DNA of 64,000 nucleotides from Setomelanomma holmii (lineage: Eukaryota > Ascomycota > Dothideomycetes > Pleosporales > Phaeosphaeriaceae), in NCBI GenBank assembly GCA_010015745.1, contig ML978211.1, positions 149,568 through 213,567 of the forward strand, given 5' to 3'. The notes beneath the pieces are model-generated. The model ran no database searches and was not told the origin of the DNA. It saw nothing but the letters and a program-made list of their open reading frames with translations. Shown here one piece after another: positions 35,944 to 47,800 of the stretch. The translations under genes were made by a program, and so were the position numbers. Numbering within the stretch: position 1 is the stretch's first letter; each line of letters opens with the position of its first letter.

Positions 35944-37946
35944 AACGGGCAGATAGCCGAAAGAGATAGGGTATACTAAGACAGATCGATACTCTTCTTG
36001 ATGAGCACGCTCACCCTGACCATATATCTATCTCGGAGACGTACCCCGGAGATGTTTCGCGTAGACTGATAGATAGTCGTCTCTTTCATGATGACCACTT
36101 TCAAGCCTCAATTGACGAAATACAGCGATTGTTGCTAGAACCTATGATTATCGAATAGCAGTAGTCTCCTCGATCGTAGAAGATCGTGCTGGACGAGCGA
36201 GAACTTTGCCCAAGCAGCCTGGGAGGAGCCACAAGTATGCTTCATCCCCAAGCGACAGCTTAGCTCACAGCCACTTCGTCAAAAGTTCGTCTGCGGCTTC
36301 AGCTCCGATGGTCTGGACGTCGGGACATTTGAGGTTCCAAGTTTAGTTGTCAAGGTCGAGACCACTATTTGGGAATGACGTGCGAGGTACCTAGATTGGC
36401 GCAATGCAACACCAAGTACAAGCGAATTTACCCACACTATCGCGGCATCGCAAACCACAATTGGCTGAATCAAATCGTCTTGCAATGCAAGATCGAGCGT
36501 GGGGTACCCTTCTTGGTCGAATCCCAATCTTGTTGGTTCGATGGCGCCCACGTGTGCTCCGACATAGGACCCAAAATGTGTGAATCTGGGGATGATGCTC
36601 GATGGGGCTTTTGTTGCATCATTTTCAGACTATCGGATTGGGTCGAGGCCAGCTCCAGGACTGACAATTGTCGTATATCGTGGCGTTGCGGGTGCCCCAG
36701 AGAGCAGTGATTGTGCGGATTTTGAAGCAATACGCATGTCCGGCAACTCACGGTCACTTCTATAGAAGCAGTCACACGCGGAAAGAGAACACAATAGAAG
36801 CAAATGAAACAACCTGACCATGAGAAAAGAGCGGATCAACATCGACCTACATTGATTGACCGACAGCGATTTCAGCACAAACGTAAGATCGAGAGCGTTG
36901 GAAGATCTTCAACATCGACTGATGACTTGCGCGACGATCAGATTTCTCATATCATCAGCGGTCGAGACGGTTTAGTCGTCTTGGTGAAGCAGAACGATCT
37001 GCAATTCGTAGCAATGAATCTACCCAATCTTTCGTCGCGATTCAAACGCGATCACCGTAAAGAAGCACGTAGCGCCGTGCGCGATGAATCTGACAATCAT
37101 CGTCGTAGCCCAGCATCGATCGGAGACAGTCAACACGGTAGGCTGATGTAGACTTCAGAAGAGATGGTTCGTTGATGGAGATGATGATGGAGCGAGGCCT
37201 GAGTGAAGGCACAAGGCGTAGGTGAACGAAGGCTTACCTATCAATAAGCCGGATCTGGGTGCCGACGCGCCGATGTGGTGTCAAAAGAAAACACCAACCA
37301 TCCCATCTGCCAACCATCTCCGCAAAACAAGCTCCACTTGACGCGTTACTCGTGCCAAGAGGGTCGTGCCGCCCCGTCACACTTCCGAGCATGGCGGTAT
37401 CTGCACCGTGAACACCTCTGAACCTCCAAACTCCATTGGTTCCGAGCATCACCATCTAGTCCTGCAGCACCTCCGAAGATCGTTATTGTACTAAGAGTAT
37501 TTCTTTCAGAACACTGCCCTTCTGAGGTCAATGTATTACAACCACTTCATCTGCGGCCAGAACGATGCAGGTTGTGCGTGGGCTAATCTCGTACCACGCT
37601 GTGGAGCTATACTTTCTCCAGTTACGCGGAGGCACCAATGACAATCCTGAAATTTGGAGCTACTGTTGCGCTGATGGCTCTTGGAATGGCATTGGAAGGC
37701 ACGATGCGTCGAGCAAGCGAGCATCGTAATCAGCCCCAAACCCTAAACGCTGTCGTTGGATGCTTCTGCGCCACACCGCCATTGGCAGCCAAACACTGTC
37801 ACGATGTTGCGCACAGCTGAACGACGAGAAATAAAGAAGGATAAGTGGTAATTACTGATTGATATGGAGGGAGATATGACTGCTTGTCAGTAGCCGCGTT
37901 GCCCGCTGCGCGCTGGTTCACTCGTCATTGCATACCAACAACCACA
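35944..37946. other. Gene-poor region, nothing recognised
   Basis: About 2 kb with short open frames only. Minus-strand stretches at 36279..36551 and 36630..36878 and a plus-strand stretch at 36804..37151 are open but carry no recognisable domain and no convincing splice links, so none is called. Confidence 0.4.
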
Positions 37947-38483
37947 ATGATTGACAAACTACTTTCATCAACTTTGCTGGTCCTTCTCCCTGCTCCGATG
38001 GCAAAGAGACTGGGGTTCAAGACCTATCCTCCGTTCAGCCGTCTGCCAGCTGAACTTCGCCTCCACATATGGACCTTCGCTCTCGAAAACGATCCAGCAG
38101 TCCATATTAAGACGCGAATCGTGACCATCTCCAAGCTAAAAGGCAAGTGCACAATCACCATTAGCCAGCGCTACTCCAGTCTTCTCGCCGTCAATCGCGA
38201 AAGCTGGTACGAAGCCGTGAGGATCATCGGCGGGGAGAGGGTGCGGCTAGAGGATTCACGCCGCGATTCAGCGAAGAGAAAGACACAGCACGTCTTTCTC
38301 TACTTCGATCGGGATACCGTGTTGCTACGAGGGTGTACAGATCTGTTCGGTTTCAATGGCATCAGCACGACCTGGCATGGCCGCCGAGTGGCCAAGTGGG
38401 AGTATGGGAGGAATTTGGAATTTACAGACCCCCTGTATATAATCATGTCAAGGAAAGCTTTGGCCGGCGTTCGCTGGTGTTGA
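37947..38483 (+). CDS. 2EXR domain protein
   Basis: Open frame of 178 residues from ATG 37947 (a second ATG at 37998 is also possible). It contains the fungal 2EXR pattern: FSRLPAELRLHIWTFALEND, then LLAVNRESWYEAVRI, then VFLYFDRDTVLL. 2EXR proteins are numerous in plant-associated and other filamentous ascomycetes; their molecular role is not established. The frame stops early at TGA 38481, while the next frame stays open to 38581 (RSLVLTHSKIMRVFTRT), so a frameshift near the end is possible. It is followed directly by a partial second copy. Confidence 0.62.
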   Translation: MIDKLLSSTLLVLLPAPMAKRLGFKTYPPFSRLPAELRLHIWTFALENDPAVHIKTRIVTISKLKGKCTITISQRYSSLLAVNRESWYEAVRIIGGERVRLEDSRRDSAKRKTQHVFLYFDRDTVLLRGCTDLFGFNGISTTWHGRRVAKWEYGRNLEFTDPLYIIMSRKALAGVRWC

Positions 38484-38582
38484 CTCACTCTAAGATCATG
38501 AGGGTTTTCACTCGGACCAGTGTCGAGGCACAAACGGCTCTTATCCGTTACCCATTGATCGAACTCGACCATCTCTCTTAAT

Positions 38583-38881
38583 GCTCACACAACGCTTCCT
38601 CGAAGGCCATCATCACCGATTTCCACCCCTTTACTCAACTTCTACCGGAGATCTGCCTCCTAATGTGGGGTTTCGCCCTTCCGATCTCCTTCACATCGAG
38701 CGCGAGCCAAGGTGTTTTCACCATCTCCTTACGTGATGGCACTCCTTACGTCGTGCGAGCCCGCCGCGGACATCTACCGACTATCTTTCAAGTCAACCGG
38801 GAAGCGTGTTTCAAAGCCATTAGGATCGACGGCGGCCACTGGACTGTGAACCAATACGCGGGCGCGTCACATTATCTTTGA
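38583..38881 (+). pseudogene. Partial second 2EXR copy, no start
   Basis: Directly after the first 2EXR gene an open stretch repeats its layout: FHPFTQLLPEICLLMWGFAL corresponds to FSRLPAELRLHIWTFAL, and IFQVNREACFKAIRIDGGH corresponds to LLAVNRESWYEAVRIIGGE. No ATG precedes the motif in this frame and the downstream half is missing. A tandem duplicate that has lost its ends is the simplest reading. Confidence 0.5.
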
Positions 38882-39351
38882 CAACATTTCACCAAAGACC
38901 GTGTCAATGCCAAGAACTGCATCGTTCTTTTGAGAAATAACGGGACGATGACATAAGACCGCCGGACCGAAATCTCGGACAAGGAAAATATCGAGCGTGC
39001 TGGGCTTTCGGTGGGTGAGAGATGACGCGATACTGAAGACGATCGATGGATGTAGACTCCTTGACTACTGATGCCGAATTGTAGAGACCGAGGCTCGGAA
39101 TTGAGGTTGGAGGAGGTAGAACATGACAGTGCGGATCATGCGAGCATGTGAGAAGGATTGAACTGAGAGATAAGGCGATCATATGACGAGAATGATGAGA
39201 ACGTAGATAGTGAATCGGAAAGAGGGCGTCATTATGATGTTGTATGTATAGCTCCCTCGGGTCAAGTTGTTGATCGGAATAAGTGTCATTGAGTATAAAA
39301 TAACAATGGTTCACGTCGTACAAAGAACACCCGTTCCATTCCTGACACTCT
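38882..39351. other. Intergenic, end of the accessory stretch
   Basis: About 0.47 kb without a recognisable gene. Confidence 0.5.
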
Positions 39352-40044
39352 TCACACAAATCCAAACGACAACTCCGCCTCCCCCTCAAACTCCTTCGCA
39401 AACTCCTCCAACACCCTCTTCCTCCGTTGCGCCATCTCCCTCCCCGTCTCCGTCTTCATCATCCCCGCAAGCTTATACAGCTTTTCTTCAAAATGCTCAA
39501 TGCCCCTGCTCATCGGCTTGTCAGGGAACTTGGCCGCGCCAAAGGAGAAACAGCGCGCCACGCCCACGGCGCCAATGGCGTCGAGGCGGTCTGCGTCCTG
39601 TACGATGGCCAGTTCGGGGTACTGTGCTAGTGTTGCGGTGACGCTGGCTGGGTTGCGCGTTTCGTGCGTGTAACTAACGTGCTTGACGATGGCTTGGACT
39701 TTCTTCGCTAGATCTCCGTCCGCGCCGTGTTGCAGTAGGATTTGGTGGATTTGGTTCTCGACGTCTTTGCCTGGTTTGAGATATTTGCGGTCTCCGACGT
39801 CGTGGAGCAGGGTGGCGAGGAAGAGTGCTGAGGTGTCGTACTTGGCTGAGGGATTAGATTTGAGCTCGGCTTGGAGGATCCGGTTTGCGTTGGAGAGGAC
39901 GCGCAGGATGTGGTGGTAGTCGTGAGAGTTGTCGTAGGCGGACATGTATGTGTGGACGAAGGTGTTGATGGATGTGAAGAGGGCTTTGTGCTCGGGTTCA
40001 ATGGAGACTTGGGGGACGGGAAGGGAGGAGCTGTTGGCAGCCAT
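39352..40044 (-). CDS. HD-domain phosphohydrolase
   Basis: Single exon, 230 residues. The metal-binding HD pattern is complete: His in HDYHHILRV (about residue 44), His81-Asp82 in LLHDVGD, and Asp150 in IVQDADRLDAIGAVGVAR. The length and the order of these motifs match small soluble HD phosphohydrolases (the YedJ-like group), which act on phosphate esters such as nucleotides. The natural substrate is not known. The start is the ATG at 40044, just ahead of a polar N-terminus with no signal peptide. No sign of damage. Confidence 0.85.
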   Translation of the reverse strand: MAANSSSLPVPQVSIEPEHKALFTSINTFVHTYMSAYDNSHDYHHILRVLSNANRILQAELKSNPSAKYDTSALFLATLLHDVGDRKYLKPGKDVENQIHQILLQHGADGDLAKKVQAIVKHVSYTHETRNPASVTATLAQYPELAIVQDADRLDAIGAVGVARCFSFGAAKFPDKPMSRGIEHFEEKLYKLAGMMKTETGREMAQRRKRVLEEFAKEFEGEAELSFGFV

Positions 40045-40873
40045 TTTGGTGCGTGGTAGAAAGGAATAGTGTGGAGTGGCAGTATATCAGATTTTGGAAG
40101 TTGGATCGGAAGTATCTGGGAAACGCGATAAACTGACGGGCAGACGGTGGTAGGCAAAGTCGCGTTGATATAGAAGAATTTTCTTTGGTGGTAGAGCTGA
40201 TTGTTGATAACAACGCAGCCTAACAGTCGTGCCTATGTGCAATTCAATGAATGATGGTGCTTCGAAACCAAGAGCGATGAAGCCAGGCAGTCTTTCGGAC
40301 AATGCCGAGGGCGCTTTGAAGAGTGGGACCAACGCGTTTAGTGCTACGCGCAATCACATGTTGACAGAAGCTATACTGTTTCTGGATGAAATGCCGCCCT
40401 TCTCGCCTCCATCTGCTCTGTTCGGCATGAAGAATGCATGCAAATGCGATCAAAAGTTGGTGCCTCGAGATAAAGTGCATTCACCGGATTGTGTTTGTAC
40501 GATGCAGCGCTGGTAGTGGCTGATGGAATTGCCCGAGGCAGAAAGAGCTGTCACGGCGAAGCTGTGTCACCGTCAGATTTCGGCAGTAAAGAAATCATGA
40601 GAACAAGGCAGGCAATACAATCATCGAAACATGAGATTAACTCGTCACTCTGCCAGTTTGCATCCTAATTCAATGGGGATGGAGGTGACATGTTCAAGAT
40701 GTTCGGGGTAGCAGGGGCCAGATGAACCTCGGCAGCGCACGCGGATGCCATGCCATGACTTCACTCGCATCCCTCATCGCGCGAGCCTCCTGGAACCGCG
40801 ACCGTCAAACACCACCCACCATCAGCGCAACCACGCACTGAAGTCCCCACCGCCTGGGGCGCTGACCACAATA
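40045..40873. other. Divergent intergenic region
   Basis: About 0.83 kb between the starts of the HD protein and PEX16; it holds both promoters. No gene is seen. Confidence 0.5.
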
Positions 40874-42161
40874 ATGTACGGGCAGGCGACGCAACGAACG
40901 ACCGAGGTGTTGTCCATGCCGACACAGTGGCTGGGCATGTACAGTGACTTCATCACCAAGAACAGCAGCGCAGTATCACAGATAGAGTCGGCGCTGCGGT
41001 CGCTGACCTACATTATACCTGGTGCGCTCCCAATAGGTCTCTCAACATACACGAAATGCTTATCGTGCATAGGTCGCTTCCGGGAATCTGAAATCGCGTC
41101 CGAGTCGCGTACGTGCCTTCACTGTTATGCGCTGATAAAGTGGTTGACAATTTGCAGTACACAGCGGCGTCCAACTACTCTCGTTATACCATGACTCCCT
41201 CCTCGCGAAAGCGATGGCGCAAATGCCGGGCACGCGACGGCATCCACAGACCCCGCACAGCAGATACACCAAGTTCTGGACCCAGAAGTCGCCCACATAC
41301 AAGCGTATCGCTATGGTCCTCCAGATGATACAGTACACAGAGCTCCTGTGGGAGATGGCAGCGAAACGGAAAGGGGAAAAGGTGCGATGGCGGGTGGTAG
41401 TGTTGCTAGAAGTCGTGAAGGCTGTATGTCGGTTATTGCTGTTGCGATTAACGAACTCGCGGACGCTGTTGTCCCCACCACTGCCACAAAGAGAAATCGA
41501 TCCAAGCTCCCTAGAAGACGCATCGGCGTCGTCGAATGGCATGGACACGCCGCCCAGTGAGCGCTCGGTGGAAGCAGAGAACTGGACTATGCCCAGAACA
41601 GGACTGTCAATGCCGAGCCTACCAGACTCGACCGACATCTCGAACTACCTGCTGTCGAAGGTGTTGACAGCAGACGATATCAAGCCCCCGAAAGCACTGC
41701 TACATCGTGTCAACGGAAAGGGCGAGCTGGCGGAAGCGCTGTACATTCTTCGACCGGTCATCTACGCTCTTGCCATGCAACACTTTAGTGGGGACAGGAA
41801 GAGCTGGAGGCCATGGCTGATAGGCGTGAGTATCGAGTATGGCGCCCGCCAACTCGCTAAGAACGACTTTCAAGAGCGTCTGGCTGGCGGACTTCGAGGC
41901 CTGACCGGTCTGGAACGGGAAGAGCTGAAGAAGCGCGGGTGGGCGCTCGGCTGGTGGATGATGCGTGGCGCCTTTTATGAGAATATCACCAAGTAAGTCT
42001 CTCGGAACGTGGTGTGAATCTTGCTAATCAGCTACAGGTCCTGGATACACAGTTTGACCGGAAAGCTCAGGGGCAAACCACTCCTCGACATGGTCGGTGG
42101 TGTCATCGAGGATTACGAATTCCTTTGGGATCAGTACTACTTCCCAACAGCAACCATGTAA
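40874..42161 (+). CDS. PEX16: Peroxin PEX16
   Basis: Peroxisomal membrane protein needed for peroxisome biogenesis. Four exons: 40874..41021, 41073..41108, 41158..41992 and 42038..42161, with introns of 51, 49 and 45 bases; 380 residues. The N-terminus is diagnostic: TQWLGMYSDFITKNSSAVSQ, ESALRSLTYIIPGRFRES, then HSGVQLLSLYHDSLL. Later marks are TYKRIAMVLQMIQYTELLWE, LYILRPVIYALAM and the end VIEDYEFLWDQYYFPTA. Exon 2 is only 36 bases. Translation may start at 40874 or at the Met at 40916 that directly precedes the conserved region. In filamentous ascomycetes PEX16 also affects Woronin body formation; that is family knowledge. Confidence 0.94.
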
Positions 42162-42666
42162 CAATTTCATAGATCCATTCCTAGTCGACGATTGCAGGAT
42201 TCGATTACATCTGCATTATTTTGACGCCGGGACCGCAGCAGGTGAAGATGTGCCACGAGTATATTCGAACTTTTACATTGGGCAGATCGCTGGCCTGATC
42301 TGAATTGACAGCATGTTTTGGTTTATGATGTATATTGTAGCTTCTTGAGATACCAGCAACTTAATTTACTTCACCTTCCACCTCATGCTGGCTTTCACAG
42401 ACAAACCTGCACCCTCATAACACGAGATTATTGTCAGATGAACAATCGATAATTGTTGTGACTTGGAGGAAATGCTCTCACTTACGCAATGCTAGCGTGC
42501 CTGGAGCTCGGTCCACATTTTGGGGCAGTTCCGAAAGCTTCGATGACCATCGCAGAGCCGCATCAACACCAACACACAATATCGCCTGCAACCATCTCCA
42601 CCCACACACTCACATTCGCACACCTTCCGCTATCCAAAACCGACTGCGCTGGGTACACTCCCGAAG
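42162..42666. other. Intergenic between PEX16 and RPN8
   Basis: About 0.5 kb; the second half, rich in CACA and CCACA runs, is probably the RPN8 promoter. Confidence 0.5.
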
Positions 42667-43826
42667 ATGCCCGCCACAACAGCAGAGACGCTGTCGCTTG
42701 TGACCCGCAACGTCTCCGTCGCACCGCTCGTGCTCCTCTCCGCAGCAGATCATTACGGCCGCCAAGCAAAGGGAACAAGAAAGCGTGTAGTCGGTGTGCT
42801 ATTGGGACAGAATGATGGCAAGAACGTACGGGTGTCGAACAGCTTTGCGGGTGCGTAGATCTCGAAAGACCGGCTCGCCGCCTGAACAGCTTGGGCCGGG
42901 TGGAAGTGGCAGTATGCTAATTTGCCGTAGTACCGTTCGAAGAGGATGAGAAAGACCCCTCAGTATGGTTCCTCGACCACAACTACGTTGAGTCAATGAA
43001 CGACATGTTCAAGAAGGTCAACGCGCGGGAGAAGCTCATCGGGTGGTATCACACAGGGCCAAAGCTGCGAGCATCAGATCTTGAGGTCAACGAGCTCTTC
43101 AAGCGATACACGCCAAACCCGTTACTAGTCATCATTGACGTACAGCCTAAGGAGGTTGGTGTACCGACAGATGCATACTTCGCGGTGGAGGAGATCAAGG
43201 ACGACGGCACAACAACCTCCAAGACCTTCGTACACACGCCATCAATAATTGAAGCCGAAGAAGCCGAAGAGATTGGTGTCGAGCATCTCCTTCGTGACAT
43301 CCGCGATGTCGCCGTCGGTACTCTTTCCACACGCATCACATCACAACTGCAGTCGCTGCAAGGTCTACATCTGCGGTTACGGGACATCGGACAGTACCTG
43401 CAAAAGGTGCTCGACGAAGATCTTCCCGTCAACCACGCCATCCTCGGCAATCTACAAGACGTGTTCAATCTGCTCCCGAACCTGTCGACGCCCAAGGCCG
43501 TGCCTGTAGGTGGCGCAACGAATGGTGTCGGCCCAGCAGCAGGTGCAGCAGGCGCGATCGACAACGGCGAGCTCGCACGTGCGATGAGCATTAAGACGAA
43601 CGACCAGCTCATGGCTATTTACTTGTCGAGTTTGATCCGCGCCATCACTGCATTCCATGACCTGATCGAAAACAAGATCAAGAACAAACAACAAGCGGAA
43701 GACAAGGAGGCGAACAAGGAAGAAGGCAAGGAGGGTGAGAAGGACAAGAAGGCAGAGACCGCCAACGGCGAGACAAAAGAGGCGGAGAAGGGCAAAGAGA
43801 AGGGCAAGGACGAGAAGAAGAAGTGA
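42667..43826 (+). CDS. RPN8: 26S proteasome regulatory subunit Rpn8
   Basis: Lid subunit of the 19S regulatory particle that forms the scaffold for the deubiquitinase Rpn11. Two exons, 42667..42850 and 42931..43826; the 80-base intron joins G to TA. Product 359 residues. An MPN domain (about residues 8-150) includes RKRVVGVLLGQNDGKNVRVS, KVNAREKLIGWYHTGPKL and PLLVIIDVQPKEVGVPTDAY. As usual for Rpn8, it lacks the catalytic JAMM zinc ligands. A helical region follows and the tail is a long run of Lys/Glu (about residues 305-359), longer and more charged than in yeast. Confidence 0.96.
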
Positions 43827-44097
43827 GGAGTGAGAAGTCGGTGGTAGAGAGTAGAAGGGCAGATGCCCCTCGCGAGCTGCGAGGGTGTACTATACCACAT
43901 ACAGATCTTGACAGAGAGATGCAGCGTCATGCACGTCACTCGCGTCTTGTGGCATAATTGCACGATGGATCCGGCACGAATAAGAACATGACATTCAAAT
44001 TGCCTTCACCCTTAACCTTCCTTCATGAAGCCGTGCTGCAGCGGCTGGGTATCATACGCAGCAAAGTACACCTTCATCATATCTCCACGCAGATTAA

Positions 44098-44934
44098 TCA
44101 GTCTCCCCATCCAGCAGCCCACCCCGCAGCCTCCCCGACACTAACCATCCTTTCCTCCACAAATCCACCAAACAGCCCATTGCACTTCTCCACTAGCACA
44201 CAAGCAAGTAAATGCTTGCACACCGGCGCCATCGCATCACCTAGACTCACGCCTCCAAATGTCCACGCACTGTTGTCCGACAAACTTTCGGGCGATGACT
44301 CGTGCGCGGTAAGGTCTAAGACAGGTGTTGGTGGCTCGGGATGCACGACTGGAAATGCGGCGAATGCGAAGGCGGGACAGGAGCAGTTCCAGGCGAGGAG
44401 GCGGACCTCGTAGGATGTTGTTGTGTCGTAGGAGGTGGTGTAGCGCGAGGAGCGTTGTTGGGCGGAGCGGACGTAGTATATTGTGTTGAGGGATGGTGGT
44501 GAAGCGACATTGGGTTCGTGTTGGGCAGTGGAGGCGACATGCTGGCGCGAAGTAGGATCTACGACAGGTTGCTCTAAGTCTATGTGTGTAGCATCTTGCG
44601 CCGAGTCTTGGTCGTCTGGTTCCTGCACCGTGGTGTCTTCCACCTGCGCTTCGCTTTGCGCTGTGACTTTGACGACAATGCTAGCTCCAGACGCATCTAT
44701 TCCATCCCCATCGCGGATCTTCAACCGTGTTACCAGCCTTCGATCCAGCAAGTCCAGCGCCGGCAGAAACTCATTCGGAAACAGAACCTGCAAGCTCAGC
44801 AGTTGTTTCTTCGCCGCATCGTCCACTGCACCCAACGGGCTCGCACCGGCATCGACCTCAAAATTGTTTTGTGCGTTCGATGGCAGCGAGTTGAGCAAGT
44901 CTGTCACGAATCGTCGAGACATCGGTAGCGGCAT
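44098..44934 (-). CDS. SWIM zinc-finger protein, possible Shu-complex Sws1/Shu2 homolog
   Basis: Single exon, 278 residues. The C-terminal third has a SWIM-type pattern: YEVRLLAWNCSCPAFAFAAF gives the Cys-x-Cys pair and PVCKHLLACVLVEKC gives Cys-x-His, separated by an unusually long insert of about 50 residues. The N-terminal third (RFVTDLLNSLP, LLSLQVLFPNEFLPALDLLD) is helical. The arrangement resembles fungal Sws1-type proteins, which work with Rad51 paralogs in recombination; this is a suggestion from layout, since other SWIM proteins exist. The start is the ATG at 44934; another Met four codons later is possible. Confidence 0.7.
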   Translation of the reverse strand: MPLPMSRRFVTDLLNSLPSNAQNNFEVDAGASPLGAVDDAAKKQLLSLQVLFPNEFLPALDLLDRRLVTRLKIRDGDGIDASGASIVVKVTAQSEAQVEDTTVQEPDDQDSAQDATHIDLEQPVVDPTSRQHVASTAQHEPNVASPPSLNTIYYVRSAQQRSSRYTTSYDTTTSYEVRLLAWNCSCPAFAFAAFPVVHPEPPTPVLDLTAHESSPESLSDNSAWTFGGVSLGDAMAPVCKHLLACVLVEKCNGLFGGFVEERMVSVGEAAGWAAGWGD

Positions 44935-47800
44935 CGCGAGGGCCTCAGGGAGGGCATGATGGAGATGACGTTGGCCGGGAGAGATTTGATGGTCAAGGTG
45001 AAAATAAGGTTGTGGGATGTGGACGGGGTGTGGGGAATAGCGCGGAAAGCTTTGGGCACCGTGGGCACGAAAACACGTGGGATCGCGAAGATCTCGTATA
45101 TCTTAGAATTTCAGCACGCACTCAATTGCAATTTGCAACGCACACGGTTTGTCTGAAAATGCTAGAAAATGCTTAATGGTACCCGATTCACTGTCGCGAG
45201 AATGGGATTCTGGCCAAGAGTCCTTCTTGGTCGCCAGATGGGTCCCGTGAGACTCAGGTGTTTCGCACAAGGTGAGTTCCGTGTCTTGATTGTGAATGGC
45301 TGTCTTCCGCTGCCGAAGAGTCAGAGCCTTAGGACCAACAAGTCGGCAATCCTCCCATGCTGAGAACCATGGCATTGCAAATTCGGTCCGGTCAGCGCAC
45401 TACGACGTCATAGCGTACTTGCCCAATGCCAGGTGCTACCATGCGGACTGAGTGTTTCTATTCTCAGCATGGCCAGCAGTCTTACCTGCTTCATTGTTTG
45501 GACTGACGCCATTGACGGAGGGGAAATGAAAGGACCATGCCTCACATTGCTTTTCGAAACGAGATCCTGCAGTTGGCAAATGTTGGAAGCGTGGCAGCTG
45601 CAGGGTCTCCCAGGTGTCGCACCCTCTACGGACGGCCCAGCCAGGCGACAGGATCATCTGCCGCATTGGCCTATCGGGCTGACCACCACTGCTGCAGCCC
45701 TGGGAACGCAGATCGCAGCTGCGTGGGTGCCGCCCATGGTTCGTCACAGGTCGCGCACTGGCTGCATGAGTGACAGCGATTGAGCTGGCCGCAGATGTTG
45801 AAACTTAGACTGCAAAGGACTCCTTTGTTTCTTCGTACAGGGCGAGCATCCATTGACTCCGGAACGATCGCGAGGCAAGTCCCGCCGATATCAGGCAAAG
45901 GCCGGTAGATTGGTGAGGGGTATAGGTTGCAATGCTACCTGATTGACGTGGGGTGGCGAGCAGATCACGAGTCCAGGCTCGCAGTCGGGCGGTAATTGGC
46001 GGCTTTGCGCGATGCTGAGCTTGAAGCGGTACAGGCGCTGAGCACGAAATGGGACTCTAGTACACCAATTCAGAAGGAAGGGTGTTGTTGAGGGGTCGTC
46101 GCTCCCAAGTACGAAGTACCCCTCCCCCACAATTCGATCGATAAGAGATAACTGAACCTTGCGTGCAGTGAGGAATGACCTCTGACAGCAGCAAGATGGT
46201 GTGCGAACGACTCGGCGCGTGAGCAGCCTTCAGCGGCGAAGTGTGAAGCGCCGCAATCACGGTTCGTCATGACACACGCAATTGTGATCACTCTCTCCTC
46301 AGCAGTCGTCCGGCTGAGGCACACTGCAAGCAGTCTGGCACTTTCACATGCTTACAGGAGGGCCCACGAGATGCACACCAACTGGCACCAGGCACTGCAG
46401 GGGAAGGCAGCGCGACGGACGAATGAGTCTTGTACCGCTGCAAGACATACCCTGAGCCTTCTAGCCGGCGTCCATTGCGCGGGTGGCGTCCTCCACGACC
46501 GGATGGACAGCGGCTGTGTCACAAGACCACACCACTCCAGACCGATCCGTGTTGATAGATGGCGGTTGTCTCGGTCGTGCAATCTGTGGGTGCAGACATC
46601 GGAATCTTAGCAATTGACCTGCTTGGCAGGTGGTGTGGTTTGGGCCTCATGACAGGTCGACCGATCCGCCTGTCATTGGCGCATCGACTAATCTGATAGA
46701 CCGAGTGAGAATATGAGTGATGTGGAACCATCAGCTTCGCATTGAGGGCGGTCAGCCTATGCCTGGCGGACTGCAATTGGGATGACGGCAGCGGTGACGG
46801 TGGTCGCCGGACAATGGTGAGCGCATGGGAGAAGCCAGCAGGCTGTCTGCAATCCCAGCAAGACTGTACCACGTAGAGGACTGCACAAGGTAGTGATCGC
46901 ACCCAATGGCGTCTTGCCAGTCCTGCAATGCCTCACAGCGAAGCATGAACAGCAATTGAGTGCGCAGCAGCAGACGTGGAGGAATGTGATGCGATGTGGT
47001 GGTCGGCAGATCCATGCGCCGACGGGTCCGCCCTTGCCCCAAGTGGCTTACGCGTAAATTGGGAAGGTGCAATTCGAGCGCTTCCAAGGACCGCAGCCCA
47101 AATCCGTGACTCAACCTCTCTGACAGCGAGCCTCGCACGCTGCTGTGTCGCCGCCATGGCTACGCCGCTTATTGGCTGCCCTAGTACGCTCCTCCTTCGT
47201 TACCATTCTATTCACTTCTCACTAGCCACCAAGCCGGATTCGTCAGCTCGCTTCCCGGCCGTGGCTCTACGGGCGCCGTGCAATTGATGATGCCTGGAGG
47301 ATGAAAGGCGGGCACCTGAGCACTGGGGGCGCCTACCACACCCTCTTTGTCTGGGCTGCTAGCACATGTCTCATCAAAGGCCAAGTCAGGTGGCTGCCTA
47401 CTGAAACCACTGCGGACTTAGCAGGCGGTGCAGGCTATAAGACGAACCCAACACCCCGACTCTCTCGGGTCGATTTTTGGCCATTCCCATAAACCAGTTC
47501 GTCCTATCTCCGCTGCCAATTCCTCTCCCATTTACTAATTGACTTCCGCCGTCGATGGTGTAAGCAACTGACCGGGCAATTGGGCACTATTCTCTCGCGT
47601 TCCACGGTTTGCCCTTTATATACGCAGGGCTCGCCACCGTTTACTCCCAACCAAGGCTACCACGTCGAACAGTCATATCGTACCATAGTTGATCGCCTCG
47701 CCAAACTGCACGCCTCCACGCTGCTGCCTGGACTTTGTTAAATACTGGTCGACTCTGCATTTGCGCTTTACCACCGACAAACTTCGCACATCCACGCATT
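44935..47800. other. Gene-poor region of 2.9 kb
   Basis: No open frame here has a recognisable domain; short frames of 60-130 codons overlap in all six frames. The sequence is not obviously repetitive or AT-rich and no tRNA-like B box was noticed. The right part may be a long promoter and leader of the SWIRM gene. Confidence 0.45.
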
